Below, piece after piece: positions 21,591 through 30,388 of a stretch of 64,000 nt of DNA. The stretch's first letter is position 1; each line of letters opens with the position of its first letter. The notes under the pieces are model-generated. The model worked only from the letters and a program-made list of their open reading frames with translations, did no database searches and was not told the DNA's origin. The position numbers were made by a program, and so were the translations under genes. Source of the DNA: Chondrus crispus (taxonomy: Eukaryota; Rhodophyta; Florideophyceae; Gigartinales; Gigartinaceae); assembly GCF_000350225.1 (NCBI RefSeq), contig NW_005178587.1:186001-250000 (forward strand), in the 5' to 3' direction.

Positions 21591-21982
21591 GAGCAAGGCA
21601 ACCAGTGCGCTAAATTTCGAAATTTTAGAGATTTTCCCCTGTTGGCATGTCAGCTGGTGCGCTAATCGCTTTTTTCGGTTGCTATCTGGAAGCACCTATC
21701 TCTATATTCGTTTCTTTCCTGGCGCAGGATAAAAATGGATACAGCACGCGATCACTCAGAATTCATCGATATTTCATAATCACTATAACCAATCATCTTT
21801 CGAGTGCTATATGCGCCGTGCTTCGGACTCCTTGTCTTGGCGAAAAACTTGGGAAAAACTAATACTCTGCCCCTTGCGGGCCGTCACATATGGCGACCCA
21901 CTTGTTGTGTTGCGCACTCTTTATTAGAGCGCTGCATGGCTAAAAATGTGCGCTATAAATTAGCGCACTGGTTGCCTTGCTC
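21591..21982. mobile_element. Harbinger-type MITE with TTA target duplication
   Basis: The ends are inverted repeats of at least 24 bp: GAGCAAGGCAACCAGTGCGC TAA at the left and its complement at the right. TTA flanks both sides (21588-21590 and 21983-21985), the 3-bp duplication characteristic of PIF/Harbinger transposons. The element is 392 bp and non-coding, with extra GCGCTAA motifs near both ends. It could be moved by a Harbinger transposase like those at 6765-20003, but I found no full-length element with the same ends in this window. Confidence 0.85.
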
Positions 21983-22059
21983 TTATGTTGCGTCAATTTG
22001 ATTCTCGGTGGAGCGATGGATTACCGAACACGCGCGTCGAAAAGTAGCTGTGCCACGGA

Positions 22060-22526
22060 CAGAAAGGAACAAGCAAGTGGGTGCCACAGGGGAACCGACT
22101 CGTGATTTCTTGCCAATCCTCTACCCTCCCGGTATGATGTGTGATCTCTCTCTCCACGTCCTACACCCGCACGCTTTCGTCCTCCGATCCAGATACCGCA
22201 CGTTTTCCGTCCCCACTCATCGCTACGGTAACCACCTAACCCGTTAGTCCAAGTAATGGCTCTCCGATTTGTGCTCCCGTCTCCGCGTCCCACACCCGCA
22301 CCCTCTGATCCCATGATCTAGATACCACACGTCTTCCGTCCCCACTAACCGCAACGCTCTCTACCGAATTCGTGTGTCCAATTAAGGCCTCTCCGACTTG
22401 TGCTCCCCTCTCCACGTCCCATACCTGCATGCTCTTCTCATACGATCCAGATACCACACGTTTTCCGTCCCCACTAATAGCAACACTACGCACTCCATCT
22501 GTGTGTTCATGTAGTCGGGAAGACAT
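22060..22526 (-). pseudogene. WD40-repeat fragment (inverted partial copy)
   Basis: On the minus strand from 22526 there are successive WD40 units: DGVRSVAISGDGKRVVSGS, MQVWDVERGAQVGEALIGH, SVESVAVSGDGRRVVSRS, VRVWDAETGAQIGEPLLG. The open frame ends at 22236, and the last unit continues in another frame to about 22060. It is closely related to the plus-strand WD40 units at 24200-24620, including the same terminal segment, so it is the 3' end of a related gene in opposite orientation. It begins abruptly and has no start region. Confidence 0.75.
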
Positions 22527-22639
22527 GTGCCCTACGAGCGATCGCGCATGACAATAAGATTAAGGCCGGAATGATGGAAACGTGGGACGGCTGATTGAAG
22601 AACTGTCTGATTGTGGAAGCGCCCGGTGGCAACCAGAAG

Positions 22640-24620
22640 GCTACAGAAATGCAAGAACAGAGCGAATTTGGAAGGGTGTTAGCGAAGGTACAAGCGTGGT
22701 TTTGTAGTCATTTGTGTCTATTCACCATTGATGATTTGTGGGTCGTGAATGATATAGACGCGAATATCCTTCGAAAGTTGTCTGTTCTCGCTGACACTGC
22801 GGGGGCAGCGGGAAAAGGAGGAGCAAACTACTGTACTCCACGAAGGATGAGGAGCTGCGTCAGATTGGCAAGCAGGCTACTTTCGAGCCGAGGGAGAAGG
22901 TAGGGAAATATGTAGTTGATATGCTTGTGCACGCGAGTGAGGCCAATCAGAAGGAGGTGGATCTTGCGAGATTCAAAGAGGCCACGGGTGAATATTAGAA
23001 ATGTGTGGGGGTTGCCACTTTCCCTGAACGCGGCGGGAACAAGTGTAAGGTACATGAGAGAAAGATGTGAGGGAGAATTGTCAGAAGCATGGGGGGCGTA
23101 CCTTTCGAGGACGAAGATGCGTAACAAGATTCGCGGGGAGAGTCCGAAGGACGGATATTTGTCCTTGGATGGGACATTGCATTGGGACATTGCATACGTC
23201 ACTAGATATGGTGATTTTTCGTTTCGAAGGATGCATCGGAGTCTGCGCGTTATGAAGAATCAAGACCGGATACCCTTGTGTTAGTGTAAGAAGATGGCGG
23301 ATGTATGCACCGTTGGAGGAGGCTTGCTTGCAATGAGTGAGGGGCGAGACCGAAGTTGCAGTAGCGCACGGGAAGAGTACGTTTTCGAGAACATGTATCG
23401 TGTTCTGAAACAGGGTGGATGTGTAGAGGAGCTGAAGAGACTATTTTTGAGTGCGCGATGGGTGAAGACATTTCGGCAATACGAGGAAGCTGTGAAGGCA
23501 TTGAGTAGAGACTTGAAGTGGGAAAGAGGAAGCGGGAATGTGGGAAGGGGACGGGCAGATGAGGATCCGGTGGATGAAATGGTTTTGATGCGGCGGGCTG
23601 CCCTACTGAGTATACAGTTTTGTGGTGAAAACAGTGTCGAGATTAACTTTCAACTATATGGGGGGCGAGTGAAGCGCAAGGCACACGATTCAGTATGTGT
23701 TTGCAAGATCCTGGACGCAATCGAGAGATAGGCACCACAGCCATGGGTGCGGCCTGTGAGTTAGTTTGTAGCACGAGCCGATGGAAGGTTGGTGGAGCAG
23801 ATTATCCTCCCATATTACAGCTGCAGAGAAATTCAAGTCGGCAAGGATCCCAGGGGTGAAGTTTATAGATGTCAGGTGGAGCGGTCCGGGGCGAGAGAAA
23901 CATTTTCACGCAATCTGCGCAGAAGGAAACGAAAATGGTCCGATTAGAAGGCGAGTTCGAAGCAGAGAGCCAGGGCCCAGGGACCTTGAAGCAAGCAGGC
24001 GCAAAAGGAGCCGTCGTTTGAGGCCATATTTCGGATGTGTATTGGGAGTGTAACATACGAAGTGACTGGAGAAAAACCAAACCTGACGACGACAGCTACC
24101 TGCGCAACTTTCCGTGAGAGGAAGGGGTATGTTGTTCTCGGATATGAAGACGGGACGTTAAGGCTGTAGAGTACATCGGAGAGGAAAGCATTGAGGTGGT
24201 TCCGCAGTCATGGGTCGTGGTAGTTTGCATTGCGATGAGTGAAGACGGAAGACGTGCGGTATCTGGATTGCATGACAAAAGCGTGCCGGTGTGGGGCGTG
24301 GAGAGGGGAGCACAAACCGGACAGGCATTGATTACACACAAGAATTCGGTAGAGAGCGATGCGATCAATGAGGACGGAGGACGTATGGTATCTGGATCGT
24401 GGGAACAGAGGGTGCGAGTGTGGGACGTGGAGACTGGAGCACAAGTCGAAGAGGCACTACTTGGACAAAGGGGTTGGGTGATTAGCGTCGCAATGAGTAG
24501 GGACGGAAGACGTATGGTATCTGGATAGGAGGACGAAAGCGTGCGGGTGTGGGATGTGGAGAGAGGGATCACACTTCATACCGGGAGGGTAGATGGTTGG
24601 CAAAAATTCACGAGTCGGTT
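22640..24620 (+). pseudogene. decayed NB-ARC/WD40 (STAND NTPase-like) gene
   Basis: Parts in order on the plus strand: a Walker-B-like CLFTIDDLWVV (about 22716-22750); a following KYVVDMLVHASEANQKEVDL stretch (about 22900-22960) like the NB-ARC region after the nucleotide site; a linker frame at 23294-23731 (GGCVEELKRLFLSARWVKTF); then APQPWVRPVS near 23735; and WD40 units at 24225-24620 (DGRRAVSG, VRVWDVETGAQVEEALLG). The P-loop is not seen. Frame changes and stops occur throughout, so it is a pseudogene. Such proteins join a regulated NTPase to a WD40 sensor and often diversify by repeat exchange. Confidence 0.65.
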
Positions 24621-24969
24621 GCTGAGGGCAGCATACTTCGGCACTGCTTCTCGCACAGCACGAACGTCCTATAAAATTTTAAGCAAGGGAAGAACTGTGC
24701 AAAGGCGAGAGGATGGGTCGAAGCTGTGTCGAAAGCTGTCTTGGCCCAGTTAGAGAGTCAAGCAGATAGACGGCGATCACGTGGTCGTGGCTGCAGGGGT
24801 GGGTTATCTGCTTGCTATCATGAAGCTACACCAATCACAGTAATTAACATAGAATTAACATACTGTAGTCCACGTTAAATCTGAACGCCACTTTTTTTCT
24901 CTGCTACAAGAAGAAACCTGGCCCAGATTAATTTTGAATCCAGGTTAATATATGTTGGAATTGAAAATA

Positions 24970-25804
24970 GAGAAAATTTCTTACGTGCCCCTTTTATTTT
25001 GGAATTTTTGTTGCGTGCCCCTTTTTTATAAGCCCCTTTATAGAAGCCCCTTTCCTTGGGGGCGCTAGAGTGATGAAAAGGTGAAGAGGGCGTCGTCGGA
25101 ATGAGTTTGATCAAAGGGAGCACGTTCCCTGACAAGCACAGCATCTTGATGGCATCCTTAGCCCTGTGCGCCATCGTGAGCCGATCTCACAAGGTAAAAA
25201 AGTCAGACCCTGGGCGCCTGCGTATAAAGTGCCCCTCCCAGCAGTGCTCATACAATGTCAACGCTCAACCAAACCGCAGGGCAAACAACGGCTTGTGGAG
25301 AGTGGGAAAACTCAATCTCGCTCGCTCCTGCAACGCAATAAAGGGGAAACGAAAGCGCAAGCCCCTAGCCGTGTGCTAGTGTTTGATAATCTACGCGAGC
25401 GGCATGCCAACGTCCCAAAGGCTGCACACTGGAATCATCTGGACACAAAGTGGGCATCGACTGTTTTTCATCATGCAACACTTGAACGCCAGTATGTTGC
25501 TGCTGCTGCCCTTGCCTCTCAAGTAAACATTAACGTGGATTTGCAGATTCTGCCTAGTGCCAGACAGATGAGCGCGTGGAGAGTTCCGAGTCAGGCAGGT
25601 CGGCCGAAGAAACGGCGGAAACAGGGGGTCGCAGCGCCTCAACGAAAGTCGGGTTGCTCTGCTTGTGGTCAAGTTGGGCACTACGCTACGACTTGCGAAG
25701 CCCCAGACACTGTACCTCTACCGGGAAATCGTTCGGGAGTGAGGTGAAGAAAGGGGCACGTAACAAAAATTCCAAAATAAAAGGGGCACGTAAGAAATTT
25801 TCTC
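24970..25804 (+). mobile_element. Mutator-like derivative with inverted ends and a core-less transposase
   Basis: About 57-bp inverted repeats (24970-25027 and 25747-25804) differ at only two or three positions and contain ACGTGCCCCTTTT twice per arm. Between them, 25101-25379 encodes a MuDR-type N-terminal DNA-binding domain (GSTFPDKHSILMASLALCAI; VKKSDPGRLRIKCPSQQC; LNLARSC). In another frame, about 25330-25747 encodes a C-terminal part ending in a CCHC knuckle (CSACGQVGHYATTC). The DDE catalytic domain normally between them is absent. Transposition would need a transposase from elsewhere. The element may extend further outward, where only partial pairing is seen. Confidence 0.7.
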
Positions 25805-26486
25805 TTGAAAATAACATGGACCAGGTTATTCAAGAGCCCCCAATTTACGGTGGGTGCATAAATTAAATTGAATATTTAAACATCTATCTTGGACACTATT
25901 TCCTTAACGAACTGGTTTTCGGCAACAACATCTTGCAGAACACCCGGGTAGCAGAGCTTTGAATACGCAGAAAGATTAAGAATGCAATGCAGGTTGAGTA
26001 CATAATTCCCTTTTTAAAGTGGCGTTTTTGGTTTCGAAGTTATTTTACACGCGGTTTTAAGGTGGTTCAAAAAGCGTCTTTTCCAGACATATCAAAAAGC
26101 GACCAGGAAGATCATGCACTCTCACAAACTTCTTTCTGTCCCCAAGTCAGAAGTCAAGTATGGTGGCGGGGGTATCTTTTTTTTCTTGTCTAGGAAGCGC
26201 AAGTCAAGAATAAAACAGGCCGAATAGTGTCCTCATATGAGGACAACGGTCCGATGGACACTGGGAAGATAGATAGTAGCTATATTCACATGGGCAGAGT
26301 CGGGTGCGTAAACGACCTTTTCGTCGTGTTGGTTCGACGGGCGTCGAGCGATGCATGACAAGTAGCAATACGTAGGTGAGAGGGACGATGCCCGGTTTTG
26401 CGGACGTAAGGTTTGTGGTTGCCGGTGGGCGAGCCCGCGCTCCCGCTTGCACGAAAAAAAAAAAAAAAAGGGGGGGTCATGATCGG
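25805..26486. other. intergenic stretch with an A15-G7 tract
   Basis: No supportable gene. A run of about 15 A followed by 7 G lies near 26455-26476. The first 60 bp may be the outer part of the Mutator-like element. The sequence becomes GC-rich from about 26300, at the edge of the gene island. Confidence 0.4.
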
Positions 26487-27116
26487 TCAATCGTTGCATA
26501 AAATAGGCCTTAGGTCCCCCCCAGGGGCAGGGCATGAAAGACGGGGGCTAGGCGGGGCCACACGTGTGTGGACCACCACGCGTGCAGACGGGCGCGGCAA
26601 GGGAAGGAGGGGGCGTTGGTAGAGCGGGAGGTGCGGCGCTGGTGCCGGAGATGGTATTGTTGGAGGCTGTCCTCGGCCCATCCGAGGCGGGGAGCGTAAA
26701 AGATGCTGCGCGGAAGAACGGACAGGAAAAAGCGAGGATGATGAGTTTGTGAGAGGAACGATGCGAGAGGCGGTGCAGGGCGGGAGGACCGCGGAGTATG
26801 GGGAGAGCAAGTGGACGGACCTGGAAGACAGACCGACGGGCACGAAGCCCGTGCCAGTGCCCGCCACGGCGCCTGCGGCGAAGCCGATGCCGCAGTAGAC
26901 GCCGACGCCGGCGCCGGCGCCGAGGAGGACGGAGTTGTTGACAGCAACGCCCATGCCGAAGAAGGGGCCGGCGCCGCAGCCAACGCCGTATGCCCAGCCG
27001 AGGCCGGAGAAGACAAAGTTGCGTGGGGGGGAAGGTTTAGCGTAGTAGGGCGGCAGGGGAGGGGACGCGGGCGGGGCCGACGGCGGGGAGACGGGGGAGG
27101 GAAGCGGGGGTGGCAT
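26487..27116 (-). CDS. small glycine-rich protein with a GxG core
   Basis: The minus-strand frame of 209 codons starts with a Pro-rich segment (MPPPLPSPVSPPSAPP), then PPRNFVFSGLGWAYGVGCGA and a Gly/Val/Ala core (GAGAGVGVYCGIGFAAGAVA) at about residues 32-90, and ends in a low-complexity Ser/Pro tail. The glycine-rich core resembles small glycine-rich proteins found in plants and algae (for example those annotated as cadmium-induced AS8-like); their function is unclear. The core is the convincing part. The tail may be wrong if an intron or early stop is used. Longer minus frames covering the same DNA (26510-27325) lack the core and are shadows. Confidence 0.45.
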   Translation of the reverse strand: MPPPLPSPVSPPSAPPASPPLPPYYAKPSPPRNFVFSGLGWAYGVGCGAGPFFGMGVAVNNSVLLGAGAGVGVYCGIGFAAGAVAGTGTGFVPVGLSSRSVHLLSPYSAVLPPCTASRIVPLTNSSSSLFPVRSSAQHLLRSPPRMGRGQPPTIPSPAPAPHLPLYQRPLLPLPRPSARVVVHTRVAPPSPRLSCPAPGGDLRPILCND

Positions 27117-27479
27117 GGTGGGGAGTTGCCCGGGGGGGGCACCTCATGAACGAGTGAGCTGGGGCGTGGGATCCCCACGAGGGGGCGGAGGGTCGTGCGA
27201 GGGGCGGTGAGGTGAGGGGAAGGTGGCGGGAGTGCGGTGACGAACACCGTGAGGGAGGTCGACCGGCGAGGGCATTGGGCTGCAAATTGGCGGCAAACCA
27301 TCCAGCAGTGTTGAATTCTCTCCACTTTTTTTTACCTTGTACCGTACATCATCAAGCCAGCCCTGACCGTTGCACCGCCATCGGCATCCTTCGCTTACCC
27401 TCCCTCGAAACGCAGCGTCTACCTGTACTCGCAACGCGCCCAACGATCAATACAAAAACGCCCCTCTCCTCTCCGCTCA

Positions 27480-28775
27480 ATGACCGCAGGAAAAACGGCT
27501 GCTCCTCCCCCCGCCTTTCAGGTGGGCGACTTGGTGTGGGCCCGCGCGGGCGACTTTCCGTGGTGGCCCGGTCGCGTGGTGGCCCGGGATGAGCTGCGGC
27601 TGGCGCCGCTGGAGCCGGAGCCGAGGGTGCCTCCAGGACACATGCTGGTGCAGTTCTTCAACGACAATAACCGCTTCGAGGTCATGCATGCGAACGATGT
27701 GCAGCACTATCGCAACACGAGGGCCGGGGTGAACGAGGGGTATACTGGAGCTTATGCAAGGTCTTTGCGCGTGGCAGTGGAGGACATGGAGAAGTTTGCG
27801 AAGGAGAGAGGATGGAGTATTAAAGGGCCAGTGGGCGATCTCGAGGAGGCGGCGGCCGAGGCCGAGGCCGAGGAAGAAGAGGAGGAAGAGGAGGAGTATC
27901 AAGTGCCAGCTGAAGAAGTGGCAGAGGTGAGGGAGGTGAAAGGGGTGGATGTAGAGTTTGTGCTTAGGCAGACGGCGTTACATGAGCAAGGGGTTGGAGT
28001 GGAAGAGGGCGACTTTGGCGTCAGGGGTGGTAGAGGCAGTAGTGGAGGCAATAGTGGAGGCGATAGTGGAGGCAGTGGCGGAGGCATTGGCAGAGGCAAT
28101 GGTAGAGGCAGCGGTGGAGTCAATGGTGCTGGTGATGTGATATATTTGGACGGGAGCCATGCCGGCGAGAGCCGGAGCCGGGGTGAGAAGAAGGAGGAAG
28201 GGGAGCGCGGGAGGAATGAGCCTGCGTCGGACAAGTCAAGCACTGAGTCGGAGCCGATCAACGAGGGCAAGGGCACGACGGCAGCGGTGAAGAAGAAGGC
28301 GGGGAAGAGGAAGGCGGTGGGGGCGACAGTAGAAGAGAGCGCGGCGAGGGACGGGCGGAAGCGGAAGAAAAAGGTGCCGACGGAATCGGTGCGCGCACCG
28401 GGGGCGGGCAAGGCCAAGACGGGGGTCAAGGTGCTGACACCGCGAGGGCGCAAGGCGGCGGTGAAGAAGGACGGCGAGCTGGACGCGCTGCGGCAGAGGG
28501 TGGCATCGCTGGAGCGTGACAGGACGAAGGCGGCGGCGGCAGCGACGAAGGAGGCGGCGGCGGCAGCGACGAAGGAGGCGTCGCCGGTGCAACAGACGAA
28601 GAAGGCGGCGGCGGCGACGGCGGAGGCGTTGATGCGAAACGGGGTAGAGATGTTGGCGTCTGGCAATGATATGATGAAGACTGCTTCGGAGATGATTAAG
28701 AAGGGGCAGGAGTTGATCGTCCAAGGGCGCAGGTTGATGTCCGAGGAAGTGACCGGGACAGCGGTAGGATACTAA
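27480..28775 (+). CDS. PWWP-domain chromatin protein (431 aa)
   Basis: The PWWP domain spans about residues 12-100 with VGDLVWARAGDFPWWPGRVV and VQFFNDNNRFEVMHANDV. PWWP domains bind methylated histone lysines and DNA, so a nuclear role is likely. After it come an acidic Glu run (about 125-140), a Gly/Ser repeat (about 180-210), Lys/Arg-rich nuclear-localisation-like segments (about 270-330), a short coiled coil (LDALRQRVASLERDR, about 336-350), an Ala/Lys repeat, and a C-terminal helical segment. The ATG at 27480 places the domain at the very N-terminus, as in many PWWP proteins. It shares the domain and the segment after it with the gene at 32929-35391. The specific orthologue is unknown. 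Confidence 0.88.
   Translation: MTAGKTAAPPPAFQVGDLVWARAGDFPWWPGRVVARDELRLAPLEPEPRVPPGHMLVQFFNDNNRFEVMHANDVQHYRNTRAGVNEGYTGAYARSLRVAVEDMEKFAKERGWSIKGPVGDLEEAAAEAEAEEEEEEEEEYQVPAEEVAEVREVKGVDVEFVLRQTALHEQGVGVEEGDFGVRGGRGSSGGNSGGDSGGSGGGIGRGNGRGSGGVNGAGDVIYLDGSHAGESRSRGEKKEEGERGRNEPASDKSSTESEPINEGKGTTAAVKKKAGKRKAVGATVEESAARDGRKRKKKVPTESVRAPGAGKAKTGVKVLTPRGRKAAVKKDGELDALRQRVASLERDRTKAAAAATKEAAAAATKEASPVQQTKKAAAATAEALMRNGVEMLASGNDMMKTASEMIKKGQELIVQGRRLMSEEVTGTAVGY
28023..28130 (+). repeat. 12-bp-period repeat coding Gly/Ser in the PWWP gene
   Basis: Variants of GGAGGCAATAGT repeat about nine times in frame and encode the Gly/Ser/Asn run of the PWWP protein. The unit is a multiple of three, so length changes would keep the frame. 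Confidence 0.7.
28535..28590 (+). repeat. 24-bp tandem repeat coding AAAAATKE units
   Basis: GCGGCGGCGGCAGCGACGAA followed by GGAG is present twice in tandem, giving an Ala/Thr/Lys/Glu repeat in the C-terminal part of the PWWP protein. Confidence 0.7.
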
Positions 28776-28993
28776 CATAGTTGTTGAGATACACACATAA
28801 AGGAGCATCGCCAAGTAGGAAAGAGAACCCATGAGAACGTTTCTGCGCCAAAAACTGAGAAAATTCCTCCTCACCCGGTCCTCCTTTTCCCCCCCTCCCC
28901 CCGCCAACCCAGCTTCACATCCCACCCATCGCCAAACGGTCTTTCTCTGCTATCCCTTCCCCCCCCTACCCACCTCCCCTCCCTTTCCTTGCT

Positions 28994-30103
28994 ATGCCAA
29001 TCTACCTGGTGAGCGTTTGCGCTCGGCGTCCGCGGGCCGCGCCGACGTCATCCATTACAGCGGGCCTTCAAGCGCGGGGCGGCAGCGGCGACGGCACGGG
29101 CGGGCACAAGCGTGGGGCCCGGGATGGGCGGATCCGCGGCGTGGTGGCGACGGCAATACCCGAGCGGGTGCGCGTGTCGGCGAGGCGGGTGTACGTATCG
29201 GCCGGGCGAAGAGCGCGGGCGGTGTGGGAGTCGAACTCGGTCAAGTATCTGATCGCAGGAGCGATCGCCGGGATCGTGTCGCGGACGGCGGTGTCGCCGC
29301 TGGAGGTGGTGGCGACGGTGAACATGTGCACGACAGGGGCGACGCGGCCGCTGCTCGTGGAGCTGCGCGCGCTGTTCGCGGCGGAGGGGATGCGGGGTTT
29401 CTTCAAGGGCAATACGGCGAATTGTTTAAAGGTGGCGCCGACGAAGGGGATCCAGTTCGTGGCGTTCGAGGCGCTCAAGAGGGTTATGTACGGGCTGAGG
29501 GATCAGAGGAGAGAAGGGGCTGATGGGCCATTAATGGCGTGGGAGAGGTTTATGGCAGGGGGTTTTGCTGGGATGACGGCGGCGAGCATCTGTTATCCGT
29601 TGGACGTGGCCAAGACGTTGTTGACGGCGCATCCGGAGCGGTTTTCCGGGGTGATGCAGACGATGGTGCAAGTGGCGAGGACGGAAGGGGGACGGGGATT
29701 GTACAAGGGGCTGAGCCCGACGTTGGTGGCGATGATGCCGTACGCTGGGCTGGATTTTGCGATCTACGAGCAGCTCAAGCTGTTTTACCTCAAGCGGAAG
29801 AACAAAGAGGCGAACCTATGGGTACTCCTGTTTATCGGTGCGTTTGCTGGGGCGGTGGCACAGACGGCATGTCATCCATTGGACGTGGTGAGGAAACGGT
29901 TGCAGCTGCAAGGGATCGGGGGGAGGCCGGTGCAGTACCGGACGATGGTGGAGGCGGCGGTGGGGATTGTGAAGAAGGAAGGGAAGGGAGCATTGCTTAA
30001 AGGACTGCAGCCGATGTACGTGAGCGCGATCCCATCGGCGGGGGTATCGTACGTTGTGTATGAAAGAGTGAAGAGGATGTTGGGGGTGCGGTCGTTTCAA
30101 TAG
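28994..30103 (+). CDS. mitochondrial carrier family (SLC25-like) transporter
   Basis: 369 aa with the three-fold repeat of the SLC25 family, two transmembrane helices per repeat. Repeat 1 from about residue 80 (YLIAGAIAGIVSRTAVSPLE), repeat 2 from about 178 (FMAGGFAGMTAASICYPLD), repeat 3 from about 275 (FIGAFAGAVAQTACHPLDVV). The signature PX[DE]XX[KR] is complete in repeats 2 (PLDVAK) and 3 (PLDVVR). Repeat 1 reads PLEVVA, lacking the basic residue. NTANCLKVAPTKGIQFVAFE resembles nucleotide carriers of the Brittle-1/adenine-nucleotide group, which is an inference. The Arg-rich N-terminal 75 residues could be an organelle-targeting peptide; the ATG at 28994 is chosen to include it. Substrate is unproven. 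Confidence 0.88.
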   Translation: MPIYLVSVCARRPRAAPTSSITAGLQARGGSGDGTGGHKRGARDGRIRGVVATAIPERVRVSARRVYVSAGRRARAVWESNSVKYLIAGAIAGIVSRTAVSPLEVVATVNMCTTGATRPLLVELRALFAAEGMRGFFKGNTANCLKVAPTKGIQFVAFEALKRVMYGLRDQRREGADGPLMAWERFMAGGFAGMTAASICYPLDVAKTLLTAHPERFSGVMQTMVQVARTEGGRGLYKGLSPTLVAMMPYAGLDFAIYEQLKLFYLKRKNKEANLWVLLFIGAFAGAVAQTACHPLDVVRKRLQLQGIGGRPVQYRTMVEAAVGIVKKEGKGALLKGLQPMYVSAIPSAGVSYVVYERVKRMLGVRSFQ

Positions 30104-30388
30104 AGGGGGAGGCGGGCACTGTTAGAGATGACGCGAAGTGCCTCGGGGGGCCGCGGGGGCAGCGAGGGTTGGATGTTGGATTTACAACGGTGTAATTGGG
30201 TGTGCATCAGCGATGCAAGTCGCAAGCGTAGAAACCCCCTTTTGTTCGTAAAAATATCGTGAGACCATCCCCCGCTTCTTCTTGCCTTCCCCCACAACCC
30301 GCCACGCTCCTGCCACACTCCCTCTTCCCGCCCGTCTCACTGTTGCGCTTTCCACCCACGTCAACAATCCCATCCAACATTTCTCCGT

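Noticed and set aside
26455-26476. Poly-A tail of a LINE or processed copy
   Set aside because: The A15-G7 run has no LINE-like or gene-like sequence upstream and no target duplication that I can see.
26510-27325. 271-codon minus-strand frame
   Set aside because: Covers the glycine-rich gene in another frame; Pro/Ser/Arg-rich without any conserved segment, while the 26487-27116 frame has a recognisable core.
27899-28666. 255-codon minus-strand frame
   Set aside because: It is the antisense shadow of the PWWP gene at 27480-28775; its Ala/Ser/Pro composition mirrors the repeats on the coding strand.
28994-29523. 230-codon frame from 28831 overlapping the carrier gene start
   Set aside because: Shadow in another frame; the carrier frame contains all three SLC25 repeats.
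29820-29920. Possible second gene after the carrier midpoint (frame 29539-30000)
   Set aside because: A frame shadow of the carrier repeats; Gly/Asp-rich with no motif.
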